Shown here one piece after another: positions 1 through 12,860 of a stretch of 64,000 nucleotides of DNA. Position 1 is the stretch's first letter, and each line of letters begins with the position of its first letter. Made by a program: the position numbers and the translations under genes. The stretch spans positions 3,057,454 to 3,121,453 of the forward strand of contig NW_002060946.1 of assembly GCF_000150275.1 (NCBI RefSeq). The letters run 5' to 3'. The notes under the pieces were generated by a model. The model had not been told where the DNA came from and ran no database searches. It saw nothing but the letters and a program-made list of their open reading frames with translations. This stretch comes from Trichoplax adhaerens (lineage: Eukaryota; Placozoa; Uniplacotomia; Trichoplacea; Trichoplacidae).

Positions 1-994
1 CGAGGGTTTGTGTTTGTAGACATATTCAAACGGAAGTGTTTCTCGACATTTTATTTCCAAATACCGAAGATAATTATCATCTGGTTAAGAATATCTAAAG
101 TTAACAGTTTAAGTTGTTGAGTAGTTCTGTTAACGATTTTGCTAGTGCTGATCATAATGTAGTAATATTCACTTTTAATGACTTTTACAGTAGTACTGGA
201 CTTTAGATACCTGATTTTCAATTATAACTATTTGTTATATCTGTCGTATGATTTTATAAGGTAATACTGCTGTGATTTTTAGTTCAAAGTAGATTGGAAT
301 GAATGAAATGTTCTATAATTCTACATGCTACGTGTTGTAATCAAACCATGAATATCATATCCAATGGACATTGGCAATAATCACCTAGTTCTATAAAATG
401 TCAAACGGCCTTGCTTGTTAAATAAAGCCCGCATATTCAAATCTGGAGATTTTGCCATTGATGTTGCTGCACACGAGAATACTTTTTATTTTAATGATAG
501 ATTTGAGTTAATATACAGTATCTAATTACGGAATTACGAATTAGCTATCGTTTTCACTGATCTGAGAGACCGCTTGCACCTGTATGGCATAGTGTTGATA
601 AATACTCGCATAGAGCGATTATTAGAATAGTTATGACAATCTTATCATCTCAGTTGCAAATAGTGCACCGTACACAGACATTGTTATAAGCTGAGAAAAT
701 GTTATAAGGATATAACGAAAATATATAATACTGTACATGATTCCAAAAGTTTTACTGATTCTAGTAAGTGTATTACCGTAACGGCAATATATTTACTGTA
801 CATATCTAGATGTGTACGAAAGGCGCAATAATGTATTCCAATTCTGCAATTTACTTAACGATATGATAAGAAAAGCGTTATATAACAATCGAAGTCATTA
901 TGGCTGAGAAATAATAATCTGCTTTAAAAATTCAATTTTTCTATGATAAAGTACATCAAGTTTACGATTTCCAAGTATACGAACTTGCTCGGTA
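1..994. other. AT-rich intergenic DNA, no gene seen
   Basis: This is the 3' flank of MRPL46, whose stop codon lies at 995-997. The sequence is very AT-rich and interrupted by stops in all frames. I see no conserved protein segment, no RNA gene and no clear repeat here. Confidence 0.5.
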
Positions 995-2662
995 TTAATC
1001 AATTAATTCCGTGTCGTTTTCTCTCCTAGGTAGATACAAAAATTTAGATAGAAATCGGTAGTATTCAGGCGTAACGTAATCCTGCATCTCTTGACCAGTA
1101 ACCCATGCATAATCTTCAAGTTCTTCGGTATTTAGTACAATTTGTCCTTCGTTATAAAAAGTCTTATAAAAGAATACCTGGATAAGAAAAAAGAATAAAA
1201 TGGCATGAAAATTTTATGCAGTATACTTGTATTGGATAATTTTCCTATTCCAGTTAGAGGAGATGTATTTAAGATAGGAGTTTACTGTAGGTAGGAAATA
1301 TCGCCTACTTTATCATATTAGTTCTAAGTTGGAAGATACTTCATATAGTTCATAAACTATGAAGCAAAAATGAACATTTCTAACCTTAGCACCAACGTGA
1401 TCGCTTTGATAGTCTTTATGAAATTTATAAGTGTAGAGTGCAGACGGTGCGTTACTCAGAAATTTTACTGTTAACTGTTCGCCACATTCTTCTTTTAATT
1501 CACGTTCCGCAGTCTAATAACATTGTCATTTTGCAATAGTTCGTTATTCTATACGCATAATACTGTAGCCGTAAGACTAGAGTCTAAAATATGCTCTATA
1601 TAGACTTTAGTAGCAAATAGAAAACAACGCTATAAGTAACATTTATCGATGAAATCCTTTAACCTGTCGTAGTGACTCCTCTCCTTCATGTTGCCCTTGC
1701 GGCATTTGCCATGCATGTTGATGGCGTGATTTCTTAACTAATAAATAAAGACTCTCGGCTAATTTACGATCTAGGCTTTTCCTATCATCCTCTTCATCAG
1801 CCTGAGTTGTCCGACTAGCAGCTTGAAACGATTTCGCTTCTTCTTCTAACTCTTGTAACTCTGATTCAATTTCTTCTCTAGCCTAATGAATACATCAAGG
1901 TGGATCAGCAAACTACAAAGACAGTTGTAAGATTATTCCCTATCTGATTGAGCTAGTTATCAATATGCATCGTGGTCGTAAAATAATGATTGTAGAATGT
2001 ATTTAGCAAAACTATGCCAAGAGGAATTTACTTTGCTTGCTTACCAATTCTTGTAACTCTTTGGATTTCATTCCAGAATCAAGCGCCTTTAGCCTATCTA
2101 AAGAAGCTGCCTTACGGTTCTTTAAATCAATTTCGTAGTCGGAAATTACACTTTTTTCTTCTTCGATAGTATTAAATAATTCTACAAGTGAAATTGACCA
2201 TCATTATCATACTATTGCACCATCAGACTGCAAGTGTATTTCTATGACGGTCCAGTTACACTAGCTAATAAGCGTTATGAATGCAAAGTTGATGGCGTCT
2301 TACCTTGAACTCGAGTCTCCAGTGAGTTTGTTGATGAGGAAATTACAGGTAAACGCTCAACACAGATCGCACTTACCAATCGCCAATTTTGCTGTAAAGA
2401 TGATTTCCCCTTGACTTTGGGTTGCAATTGTTGATTGCTCTTCAAGCCAGTGGTGCTTAAACGATTTCCTGCACGATTGCAATGCAAAAGCAACTTATGC
2501 TGACACTACTCATCATTTTAAAACAGATACACATATCGAAGTTAAATTCCTATCCTGCACATATCATTTCCATTCATTACCTAGAATACCCATAAAAGCA
2601 GCTCTCAATGGGCTAGGCTTTAGCCGTCTACTAATGCAAGAATAACATTGACTTGTAGCCAT
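995..2662 (-). CDS. MRPL46: Mitochondrial large ribosomal subunit protein mL46 (MRPL46), Nudix-fold
   Basis: This is a structural protein of the mitochondrial 39S ribosomal subunit, built on a Nudix fold that lacks catalysis in the family. Six exons on the minus strand give 304 aa (human about 279): 2581-2662, 2304-2468, 2045-2181, 1664-1882, 1385-1513 and 995-1177. All phases close. The ATG at 2660-2662 sits in a good context (aagATGGCT) and opens an Arg/Lys-containing, acid-poor N-terminus typical of a mitochondrial presequence. The first exon ends in phase 1, and its acceptor at 2469-2471 follows a T-rich tract. Family landmarks are NWRLVSAICVERLPVIS near the N-terminus, an acidic helical stretch, HAWQMPQGQHEGEESLRQTA, NAPSALYTYKF, GAKVFFYK and YAWVTGQEMQDYV near the end. 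It is divergent from NICN1, with a 1.4 kb spacer. Exon structure is by eye and not tested by RNA. Confidence 0.93.
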
Positions 2663-4029
2663 CTTGGCAGTGGAAGAGTTGCCTTGCTGAGCTAGGAGAA
2701 CATGCGCTTTGCTGGAAGACTGATGCTACTGTCGGACGTGGCCCATTTTCATACTGAATGATGAATTTTTCTTTCTTTACGTTACAGTATCGCGCCAGTA
2801 CTCTAGTTTGGTCTATAGCACTGCGCACTCTCAAATCCAATTAGATTGTGCAGTCTAAAATATCACCTCTCATATTGCAATGAACTGGTATTTTATTGTG
2901 CTGTAAGAGAAAAACAAGTTTAGAAGGTGACTACTATTTTGCACAGTAGTCAAGGACTATTAGTCGAAGTCTTTGTTACAGTACTTGAACTGTCCACTGT
3001 ATCGTTCTCACCAAGGGTTTGATTGATGTTACTGATCCATTTGGACGCTGTAAGAACAATAGTACAGTATAGATTAAATGGCCTGAATACGTAGCACTAT
3101 AGTGATCAACCCATCGTCTTCAAGAGTCTACCTCCATGGTGGCAACGCGATATTAATAACGAAAGTTCGTCTGGCTTAATTAAATTACCTTAGCTAGCGC
3201 AAAATGAACACAGACAAACTGTAAAACTTGTTTAACTACTTGTTATTACCTTAACTCAAGCATTTATCAAACAGCCAAGCTGTAGACTTAAGTCTTTGTA
3301 CTTATCATTGAATCTCACTAAGATTAGATAGGGATCCATCCCTTGCTATCTTATAGATTGGCTACCTTGGCAACGAGTGGGAAGTTCTGCAAATTATGAA
3401 CGCAGACAAACTGTAAAACTTGTTTAACTACTTGTTATTACCTTAACTCAAGCATTTATCAAACAGCCAGGCTGTAGACTTAAGTCTTTGTACTTATCAT
3501 TGAATCTCACTAAGATTAGATAGGGATCCATCCCTTGCTATCTTATAGATTGGCTACCTTGGCAACGAGTGGGAAGTTCTGCAAATTATGAACGCAGACA
3601 AACTGTAAAACTTGTTCAACTACTTGTTATTACCTTAACTCAAGCATTTATCAAACAGCCAGGCTGTAGACTTAAGTCTTTGTACTTATCATTGAATCTC
3701 ACTAAGATTAGATAGGGATCCATCCCTTGCTATCTTATAGATTGGCTACCTTGGCAACGAGTGGGAAGTTCTGCAAATTATTATATCATCAGTCATCCAA
3801 TGATCTTATCAATCTGAATGGAGTAACTGGCTATAGCATATTGTGATAAAATAGCGAATAATCTGGTGTTAGGAATTGACGCGCATTTGTTTTCATTCAT
3901 CAAATAATATGCAAGCTAGATTTGCAAGAAATGTTTAGGATAGGCACCTGTGATATTAATTAGCACCAATATTGGAAATTTGAATCGCTATCATATTATA
4001 CGAGTAATAATCTACAATTGTTCAGCAAC
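2663..4029. other. Divergent intergenic region between MRPL46 and NICN1
   Basis: This 1.4 kb spacer separates two start codons that point away from each other, so it should hold both promoters. Its centre is the 3 x 192 bp tandem repeat described separately. No coding exon is seen. Confidence 0.6.
3201..3780. repeat. Tandem repeat, three copies of 192 bp
   Basis: Three head-to-tail copies start at about 3204, 3396 and 3588, so the period is exactly 192 bp; the third ends at 3780. Copies 2 and 3 differ by about one base (a C for T in the segment after AAACTTGTT). Copy 1 differs at a few positions (GAACACAG versus GAACGCAG; CCAAGC versus CCAGGC). Such identity in non-coding DNA points to recent amplification. 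No long open frame runs through the unit. I do not recognise the unit as a known satellite or transposon. Confidence 0.95.
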
Positions 4030-6090
4030 ATGGCAGGCAAAGATGCAATCGTTTGTAGATTTAAGAATCCGCTTATAGTCAAAATAGACACCCATGACAA
4101 TCTTAAATCGGGTTGTTCCGTTATTGAAGTGAACTTTCCACATTCAAAACCACTACAGGTATGTACTGAAATGGAAAGAAATGATAGTCTTAAATAGTCG
4201 TATACACAACATATACATTACAAATATTAACTAAACTTGTGAATATGACGATATTGCATGCCGTATTTAATTAACTTTAATGTACGCGTATGCATATACA
4301 TTATTTAGGATAACTCGTTTATCGTGAAATACCTCAGATAAGCTTTTCTCCAGGGTTTTCTCGTTGCCCCATTCGTAAAGATTTAAAATTGTGTCTGTTT
4401 ATATTACGCTATGCAACAACGGAAAACTGCGGAGAAAAATCTATCTGAGGAAAAATAAATTACCCTAACGCATATTCGTATAACCCATGTAGTCTATGAC
4501 TATATCATTGAAGTTAGTTATCAATGTATAATAGATGTAGATGCAAATGGCTTTATTCTGTAATAAAACAGAATTTTAGATGTAAAACTTATGTTGTAGA
4601 GATTACAAACGATCCAAACAGAATGCAACTATACGTATCATGAATAGCCATAGCAGCTGCAAAAGACTCAGCCATTATTGTAACTTTTGATGTTCTTTAT
4701 TTAATATTAGCTAGGGAAAATTCAGTTTTCCAATAATTACTCCGCATATTTGACTATTAAAGCTCAATTTAAAGAAACAAGCGACGAATCAGGTACCTAA
4801 GAAGTATTATATATTAATATTTCGACTGTACGATGTGATCATTCTCGATGCTAGATTCTTATTTTTAAGAATCAAGACACTCTACCTATTGCTAAATGTT
4901 CCAATTCGATAGATGATGAACTTCTCATTTACTTGAAGCGTTTTCGTATAATAAATCATCTTATGCATTATGTTAGTTTATAATAAATAAGGAATTATAA
5001 GATTGTCATCATAGCCTCGATTAATAGCCTCGTTATCTTCTAATTATCTCGATTTAGCAGCAATCAAGAACACAAGAAAATGGATCACTTTAATTAAGAA
5101 CAAACAACTAATGCCAAACGTACATTGCGATGTATCCGGACGAGATCATTTTACCATTACGAGAGAAGAGGCTAGTAAAGCTATCGTTGTAATCCTACGT
5201 CATTTTATATATAAAATGATAGCGTTAGGCTTGCATAAAAATGCCATCACGTTATTACTGTAGTAATGATATCATAACTCGATATTGGATATAAATGAAA
5301 GTAACGTTTACTTAAAGCAAGTAAAGTTTATTCTATTGTAACATAGTTTGATCATTATCCAACTCGATTTTAGATGCTAGAAAAACCTGACAACATCTTG
5401 TATATGAGACTTATACTGAGGCAACCGTCACCAATATGGTTACAATTTTCAATCGAAAATATTAAATTATCGCCAAAAAACGATTCGGTAATACGAAAAT
5501 CTGTCTTTCTTTAGAAATTGAGTTACTTACGATAATGCATGCATACTGAAGATTAAGCCAGTAACAAAATAGGATATCCGCTTGATGCTTTGTCATTTAC
5601 TGTATTTATGAAAAAATTGTATAACCCGTTTAAAGTTGTATATCAATTGATGTTGGTGATCATACGCATATAAATTGTCTCCTTAATTCATTAATCTATT
5701 TCGGTTGAATTAGGAAGGTACAAGTAAAGAAGGCAATCGTGACGTGCACCTACCAAGCAGAAATACTACAGTAACAAAGAATGCATCATCATCCGTGAGT
5801 CAATTGAAAAAGGATCAACCTTTGTTATGTATCGTTAAATTACTGATTATATTGTTTCAACATTGAACAGGTATATCCTGACCCAACAAAAATTGCTTCA
5901 AGTTTGCAAAATCTATGGGCTTTAATGTATTCTAAGCGAACTGGAGCACCTCCACCCTTTCTAAAAAAATTGGAGGTTGGTGTTTGCAAAGTTGGAGCTG
6001 TTGTAATCATGATAACGTATTACCTTTTTTTGATTTCATATTGAATAGGTCGATGGATCGTATGAAGTTAGCACGCTATCTTATACGTGA
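4030..6090 (+). CDS. NICN1: Nicolin-1 homologue (tubulin polyglutamylase complex subunit)
   Basis: NICN1 is a non-catalytic subunit associated with the tubulin polyglutamylase complex, which adds glutamate chains to tubulin. Seven exons give 220 aa (human 213): 4030-4158, 4711-4792, 5058-5174, 5381-5487, 5714-5794, 5871-5975 and 6049-6090. All phases close and all introns are GT-AG. Family landmarks are VIEVNFPHSKPLQ joined to NYSAYLTIKAQF, then KWITLIKNKQLMPN, LRLILRQPSP-type MRLILRQPSPIWLQFS, DPTKIASSLQNLWALMY and the C-terminal VDGSYEVSTLSYT. The start is the first in-frame ATG and precedes the conserved N-terminal strand. The last exon is only 13 codons plus stop but matches the family end closely. 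Shortly downstream there is a decayed copy of its sequence (see 6101-6150). Confidence 0.95.
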
Positions 6091-6150
6091 TTGAATCTTT
6101 GAAGGGATTACATGAAGCTAGCACGTTATCATATAGGTAACGAATCAAAT
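6061..6150 (+). repeat. Decayed local duplication of the NICN1 last exon
   Basis: Bases 6061-6084 of the terminal exon (ATGAAGTTAGCACGCTATCT...) recur just downstream as ATGAAGCTAGCACGTTATCA..., about 52 bp later. The second copy lies past the stop codon and has diverged at a few positions. It looks like a small tandem duplication in the 3' UTR and is probably not used as an exon. Confidence 0.7.
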
Positions 6151-7928
6151 AAGGTTCATTTTCTCAATTGAAAACTTGGTTAGCATCTGCACGTTAAATT
6201 ACATCTCTGCTTGTGTCACTGTGGGCTGTAGTATACAGTAGTATATTTATTTATGTCAGGATCAACTATTTTGGGCCAAATGAATTTGAGAATATTGAAT
6301 ATGTCCTTAACAATATTTGCATATGTAAAGTTCTTGTTTGTATATGTTATGTGATACGTATGATGGCATTGATTATACTGTATATGTAGAATAACTGGAT
6401 AGTTGGAGAATACTAGAAATTCAGTGGTCAAGATGGTAATAGTAATTTATATGTACTGTAAATGATAATACTGTAATTAATGAAAGAATGAATAGTTTAC
6501 GCCCATCGGTTTTTACCTCTGCTACGAATTCATCTCCGCATCTGCATGTTCAGTTGTCAACTAATAGTGGGACTGCCTAAATGTCATACTTAAATTATTC
6601 ACTTATGATCGATTTATAAAGTTGTTATTAGAAAAATAAATAATTTCACTCCATATTATCGACTTTTTTAACTTTAAAGATGTAGACTGCCGCTTTGTTC
6701 ACCTAGATCGAAGACTGAGCTACTTTTAGCAATATAGGGCTTGAATAAAATTAATTCATAAGGGGTCATTTTACTTGAATTACGTTTACTATCTTTGCTC
6801 CATGTGCTGAAAATTTTATTCACTAAATAAGTGCTTCGTTCCCGTACAGATCACTGCTGTGCTAGGATTCCTGGTTCTGCACAGAGATAGAAAAAATATC
6901 CAAATTTATCGAATAATTATATAATTGAACAATCACGCCAACTCTCCCTTAGTAATACTTGTAGCGGTCCAATACTATTGTCTTCATGTCTATACGATAA
7001 TTTTAAAGCATTTCATGTGAGTGTGTCGATTTATCAACTTTCTCCAAGCTTTGCAATCCTTGGTATAGTCATGACTGATTGATATATCTGCTCCGGTCAA
7101 CTTCAGTGAGTCTGTACTCTGTTACAGTTATCGGAGGTTACTACCTTGGGAGTCTGTTCCAAGTATTTCAAGAAAGACATGTATCCATCCTAGTGAACAT
7201 CAGTATTCATCATCAGCCCCTCCGTTAACAAATTATACTCATTTAAAGCCTGATAGTAACTCAAGATGTATTTCAAAGGAAAGCCAATACCGAGAGGGCT
7301 GCTTATGTTATGTCAGATTGTAATTAGGGCATAGGGCAAGATGGATGCTATTTCATCAGGTAAGTACGAGCACTTTTTTTAAATCCCTTATCTAGGGCAA
7401 CCGATTGAATCATTGCATTGATCCAATCTCGGATCAACATCAATATGCGATTGGCCTACATTACATGTAGAAAATACAGTACAGTAGTTTTGTATTTTTC
7501 TACCTGTACATGATGAAATATAAGAGAGTCATCTATTGATATTGATCTAGTGGATTTAATACATGGAATTGTTAAGATCTTCAGCTAAGTGTAGTAGTGT
7601 AGCAGGAGACTATTACTTGGTCATTACAAGAATATAGGGGTTGTTTCTTTGGTTAGGCCTTTTTCAATCTGGACGACCATACAAAACGCATTGTTGCTCA
7701 TTTTCACTGCAGTCTACTGCACGACAGCGATACCTTAACTGCATTTTCCTTCTGGTCTTGCATAGCATCGATTCCTAGAAGAATAACCTAGACTGGACAC
7801 TTCTTTAGGCAGACAGGCATTTGCGAGGATCTACCACTTGATTATGATAGTACTCTATCGTAGTATGCAGACAGTCGATTTTGAATTGGTTGATTTTTTG
7901 TACATAAAGTAATATTACATTGTATTCT

Positions 7929-8418
7929 ATTGCCTGTTACTAAAGTCTGCTTGGAATCAGTCACTGTCGATCATTCATGTTATTTAAATGAATTTATACG
8001 AGTGACTTATTCAACAGATACAGCAGATCCATCGTGAATTCCATCGTGAATCATTCTTTTTGGCCATTTTGAGTGGCATTGAAAAGTCCGTCCACCCGAG
8101 GAAAAGTGTCCTTCCAGTAGTCCAAGTCCAATTCTTGTCGACAGCAAGTTGGTTGGCTACAGCAGAGTGTACAATATTGCCTGTTACTAAAGTTTGCTTG
8201 GAATCAGTCACTTTCGATCATTCATGTTATTCAAATGAGTTTATACGAGTGATTTATTCAACAGACACAGCAGATCCGTCGTGAATCATTCTTTTTGGCC
8301 ATTTGGAGTGGCATTTAGTTTGAAAAATCCGTCCATCCGAGGAAAAAATGTCCTTCCAGTAGTCCAAGTCTAACTCTTGTCTACAGCAAGTTGGTTGGCT
8401 ACAGTAGAGTGTACAATG
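7929..8418. repeat. Two tandem copies of a unit of about 246 bp
   Basis: ATTGCCTGTTACTAAAG begins copy 1 at 7929 and copy 2 at 8175. Both copies continue through a CAGATCC(A/G)TCGTGAATCA segment, TTTTTGGCCATTT and a GCAAGTTGGTTGGCTACAG end, and both finish with AGAGTGTACAAT. They differ by scattered substitutions and small indels, so this duplication is older than the 192 bp repeat. The apparent open frames in this block simply follow the repeat. Confidence 0.9.
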
Positions 8419-9985
8419 ATAGTCATTGGGTATAGCAAAATGACTGGAAAAAAAGTTGGTTGGTCCAATTTTACCCGGTGAACAATTTAGAGACGAATCG
8501 GAGTGACATGGCTAGACCAGTAGAACTACTCATGTAGGACCATTGAGTAGATTAGACTAGCGCTAACGCTACTCTCTACTACTAGGATCAGTATGCCATC
8601 CAACGGGTTATCCTCGCATCGTATCGACTCTACCCAGTCAGATGGTCGAGTGTACTTAGTGACTAATAGCGATCACAATAGCCCACCGTACGGTGATAGA
8701 AAAGCTGTTCAACCATCGCGACCGCACTGGATCAGCCAGAGGGGATTTAGCCATGGCGTTATATTAAAGATTTCCTTTGCAGCTTTTTGTGCAGACCAGC
8801 TGGAGTCGATGCAAAAGTTTGCTGTCTCTTTTTCCTGTAGTTGCCATTGGATTGCTTTAATTGATCCTAGTGGGTAGTATAGCTATCAAAGTCAGTCCTT
8901 TTCTGTCTATTTTCCTTCTGGAAGCAATTGGTCTTGAGTAACAGCATTGGACAACATCGTCGAGGGTTGAGCTGGCGTTTGCATCCATTAGCGTTGTAGG
9001 CAAGGTAGGAAGAAATTACATCCATCGCTTTGCTATTTTACCTCCATGTTGGATTTGCTTTTCGTCTTCTACCTGTGATTGCCACCATTCATAATAGAAT
9101 ACGTAGAGTAGCTTGGAATATTGACGATTGATTCATTACAGGTCAAAATTAATCCCAACTGGTGTAACGTTCGTCTCTTCTTCAAGCGAGAGGGAAAGGG
9201 GCTCTCTTCTCTCTCGTTGCCTTCTGCCAAAATTAGACATAGCTCATCCATTGGAATTCATGAAGGACAATCACATCAATCCACTTGGTTGCATACTTGA
9301 ATTGTCTATTGCCTTCTGCTTTCCTTGCATCATTCATTCTCACATTGACTCTTGTGACTTGGTGATTGATTGTGCATGCTGATGGATTCTTCCTGCTGAA
9401 TAAACGTTTGTATTGATCATTTTCAAGCCAACCAGCTGGAGAGATTGGTGTCGACGTATGCTTGTAAATGACAATTTGCATTGGTGACAGTGCAGTGCAT
9501 CCTATAGCCAATTATCACTCAACTTGGTAGCAGTTTATTCCACAAGCTTCAATTTCAACTCTTGATTGGATTCTATTTTCCTCCTTGATTCGACATCCAT
9601 TCAACGCTTGTTGTTTATCCAAATTATCCATCTCGATCTCTTGCACAAACTCATGCAAAGCTAATATAAGGACTTCATCATGTCTGCTGGCATCATGCAG
9701 CATGAATCGGAAGCAGTCCGTATCCAAGTTGTAGTAAGTCTTTTCTTTCTCATTCAATTACTATCACAAACACAAAATTGCATTATTTCAAGGACTTGAT
9801 CGACCTTGGCTTCATCATGTTGATCGTAGTAGCTAGTTAGACAAGTTCGTGTGGTAGTACACATGAGAATCCACAACTGGATAAAGATTTTCAATATTGA
9901 CAAGGATACAGCTTGTTACTTTACATTCATTTCATCCAAGACATTCTTTAAGCGTGATAACTTTTAGACAGTACTTTGCACTTTG

Positions 9986-10014
9986 CTACCTTCCATTTCA
10001 TTTCATTTCATGTC
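9986..10014. repeat. Short TTTCA pentanucleotide run
   Basis: A short array of TTTCA/CATTT units sits in the gene-poor region. It is a simple-sequence tract with no other visible role. Confidence 0.6.
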
Positions 10015-11989
10015 GAAGAACCACCACTCTTCAAGCGTATACCATACCAATCCAATCTCTGTCGTCTGCACTAGAAGGAAACTACCCTCACGACATTTTC
10101 CTAGTAGAACAAGCATCGAGTTGGCTACATGACACTCGTTTCATGTCCAAATAGCATTTTTTAAGTGTATACGCTATGACAAATCCAACTCCAATTCGTC
10201 ATCTACGCCTAGTTTAGGGGTTAAACGACGTCAAGAGAGCTTGCAATAACACAATCATGACGATGGAGTTGGCAACTTTACACTCTTATCATTGACCCCA
10301 GTAGTAGGATTAAAGCAGTGATTAAAATAATACTATATCAAAATTTAACGTAAATTGATCTCTAACTAAACCCATAGCATAGCGATATTAAGTGAGATTA
10401 ATCTAGATTTCATCTTCATTCAATTCATTAATGACGCTGATCAATGAACTTATTGATAGCATCCAAATTTTCCATTGATTCACTATTTGAAATCAGTTTG
10501 ACAAGGGATATCGCCGTCATTTTATTTTGCTATTGCAATTTTATCCAAGTTTTTCGTATAGATGATGACCACAATATGAAGAGCAATAAGCATCAAAGAC
10601 TTGATTTTTACTTATACTTCTTCATTTTGTAGTTTTTTCTATTGTTAACTTTATGATTTATTGCCTTGGATAGGCATGATCAAGTTAAATCAATGTAGAT
10701 GTTTAATGGGATAATCAGATTTGTTGAATCACTGTCTTTTTTTTTGAACCAATCTATTTGTAGTACGAAGATCAACAACATGTGGAAATACGAGCGTTTG
10801 CTGTTGATCCATCGATTACATCGTATAATAACCTCAAATTTCTCTTGATGGGCGCTTTCAAGCTGCAATGGTAAGTCTTCCTCTAGATCTATATCATGAC
10901 TATTCTACGCGTAGATCAACAATGGCGGCAGCGCCATTGGATTTAACCACATTGAGTCGAACAACGACAATAGCTCATTGCTAGTCTAGTCCGCCAAAAA
11001 GGGTTAAGCTATCGCGTCTTGACATTGAATAACTTGGAAGAAACTGGAGGGGAAAGAACAAATCACGATGATAAAAGTGGACCTAATCCTTCCGATGGAA
11101 AGGTTCCTTATTTACCTTATTTGCTTTCTTCCCATCCAAAAGCAATCGATGATAGTTAAGTGAAGCAAAATGGTGCCCGACATCCCTCAATTATTCTTCA
11201 CATGAGGGTAACATTTGCTTTCACATTTGTATCGGCTGAATAAACGTTACTATATCTAATTATTGATACACTATCCAAGAGACAATTAACCATTGGAAAA
11301 CATCATTGAATCCTGATGAAAAGGCCAGTTGACAACCTATTCTATCCGGTTACACACTTATTTGTTTTACATTAAATGGTAAGGAAAGAAAATAGACAAA
11401 AAAAAGAAAAAAATTCATGCGTATGTCTACGCATTGTGTCGTTGCATGAACTTGATGAATTGTATTGATAGCAGTCTTCTTTTCAAAATTGCCCATGGGT
11501 TAATCATGAGCCTTTCATTGATGATTTCATCGTGAGTTTGGCTATAGCTTGAGTTATTTTTAAATTGTAATGTCATCCATGGAAAATATTCCGACAGGCG
11601 CCAGACTGTCGATGAATAGTACAGTAGTATCAGAGCGAAGATGATCATACACTATGGCCTGCTGGTATTTTCGATTTGCCTTATGGTTTATCAAACTTAA
11701 ACAACATAGCCGAAATCAACAGTTTCATTTGAAAACAATAAAGCAGTCTTGTAATACCACAATTTAAATGATCAATTTCCATCATTTTGATGCGATTATA
11801 ATTTCCTTACTAGCCCACTATATAAAGTGCTAGGCTACTCTTGCGAATGAGCTGTACTGTATCGTATCTTCGTCTAGTAATTTCTTAACCTAAAGTCAAT
11901 TATTTGCTCTATTTCATTCTATAGCAATCTATCCGATTAGTATTACCATCCTAGAAGATGATTGCCGATACTTTATTCACGAAAGCTAT

Positions 11990-12860
11990 ACACACTATTA
12001 GATTAGCCGTTAACTTTTAAGAGATGAAATGGTGAATACAAGATTGCTTGCGATTATATTTTCATAATTAATCGGTACATCATCGCCTAGCAATCGTAAC
12101 AGAATACGGATTAAATTTATAATTATCCCTAGTTATTTCCAGTTAACTGTACGTCATCATCAAGCAATCGATTGGAACTATTTGCAATGCACTCCTTTCC
12201 ATGGTATAGCAATCTATTTCAGTTTTTACTCGCTAAGATGATTACCAATACTTTTTTATTCAATGAACTTTATACGATTAGGTAGCCGTTGACTTTGAAG
12301 AGATTAAATAGAGAATACAAGATTGCTGGCGATTATGTCTGCTAATTAATCGTCATATGATTAATCGCCTAGCAATCTATCGAAGTACGAATTAAAATTA
12401 TCATCCCTTGTTATTCCCCGTTAAGTATACGGTACTACATTTTATTAACTAAAGTTGATTGAACTACAGTATATACGATTAGATAGCCGTTATCCTTAAG
12501 AAATAAAATGAAATGGTAGCCGTTGACTTTGAAGAGATGAAATGAAGAATACAAGATTGCTCTCGATTATGTCTGCTAATTAAATCGTCATATAATCGCC
12601 TAGCAATCTATCGAAGTACGAATTAAAATTATCTGCCTTTGTTATTTCCCGTTAAGTATACGGTACTACATTTCATTAACGAAAGTTAATTGAACTACAG
12701 TATATACGATTAGATAGTCGTTATCCTTTTAAAATAAAATGGAGAATACAAGATTGTTGGCGACAATGTTTAATAGTTATGATTAATCGGTACATAATCG
12801 CCTAACAATCTATTCAAGGAAAAGATTAAAACCATCCTTTATAATTTCCAGTTACTGTAC
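11990..12860. repeat. Degenerate tandem repeat, about four copies of 190-290 bp
   Basis: The sequence GATTAG(a)TAGCCGTTA, followed by GAATACAAGATTGC, TAATTAATCG and TCGCCTAGCAATC, recurs at about 11999, 12281, 12479 (with an internal partial copy at about 12515) and 12709. Copies share 70-90 percent by eye and carry indels. The CCAGTTA/CCGTTAAG(T)(A)TACGGTA segments are part of the unit. This is an old array with no coding potential. Confidence 0.8.

Noticed and set aside
2631-2840. Minus-strand open frame of 69 codons before MRPL46
   Set aside because: It lacks an ATG at its start and is in another frame than the true first exon at 2581-2662.
8593-8877. Plus-strand open frame of 94 codons
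   Set aside because: No recognisable domain, no splice partner, and it lies in the decayed repeat island.
9233-9757. Minus-strand open frames of 92 and 80 codons
   Set aside because: They are adjacent and free of stops by chance in a less AT-rich block; I see no conserved motif or splice structure. A degraded gene remnant cannot be excluded.
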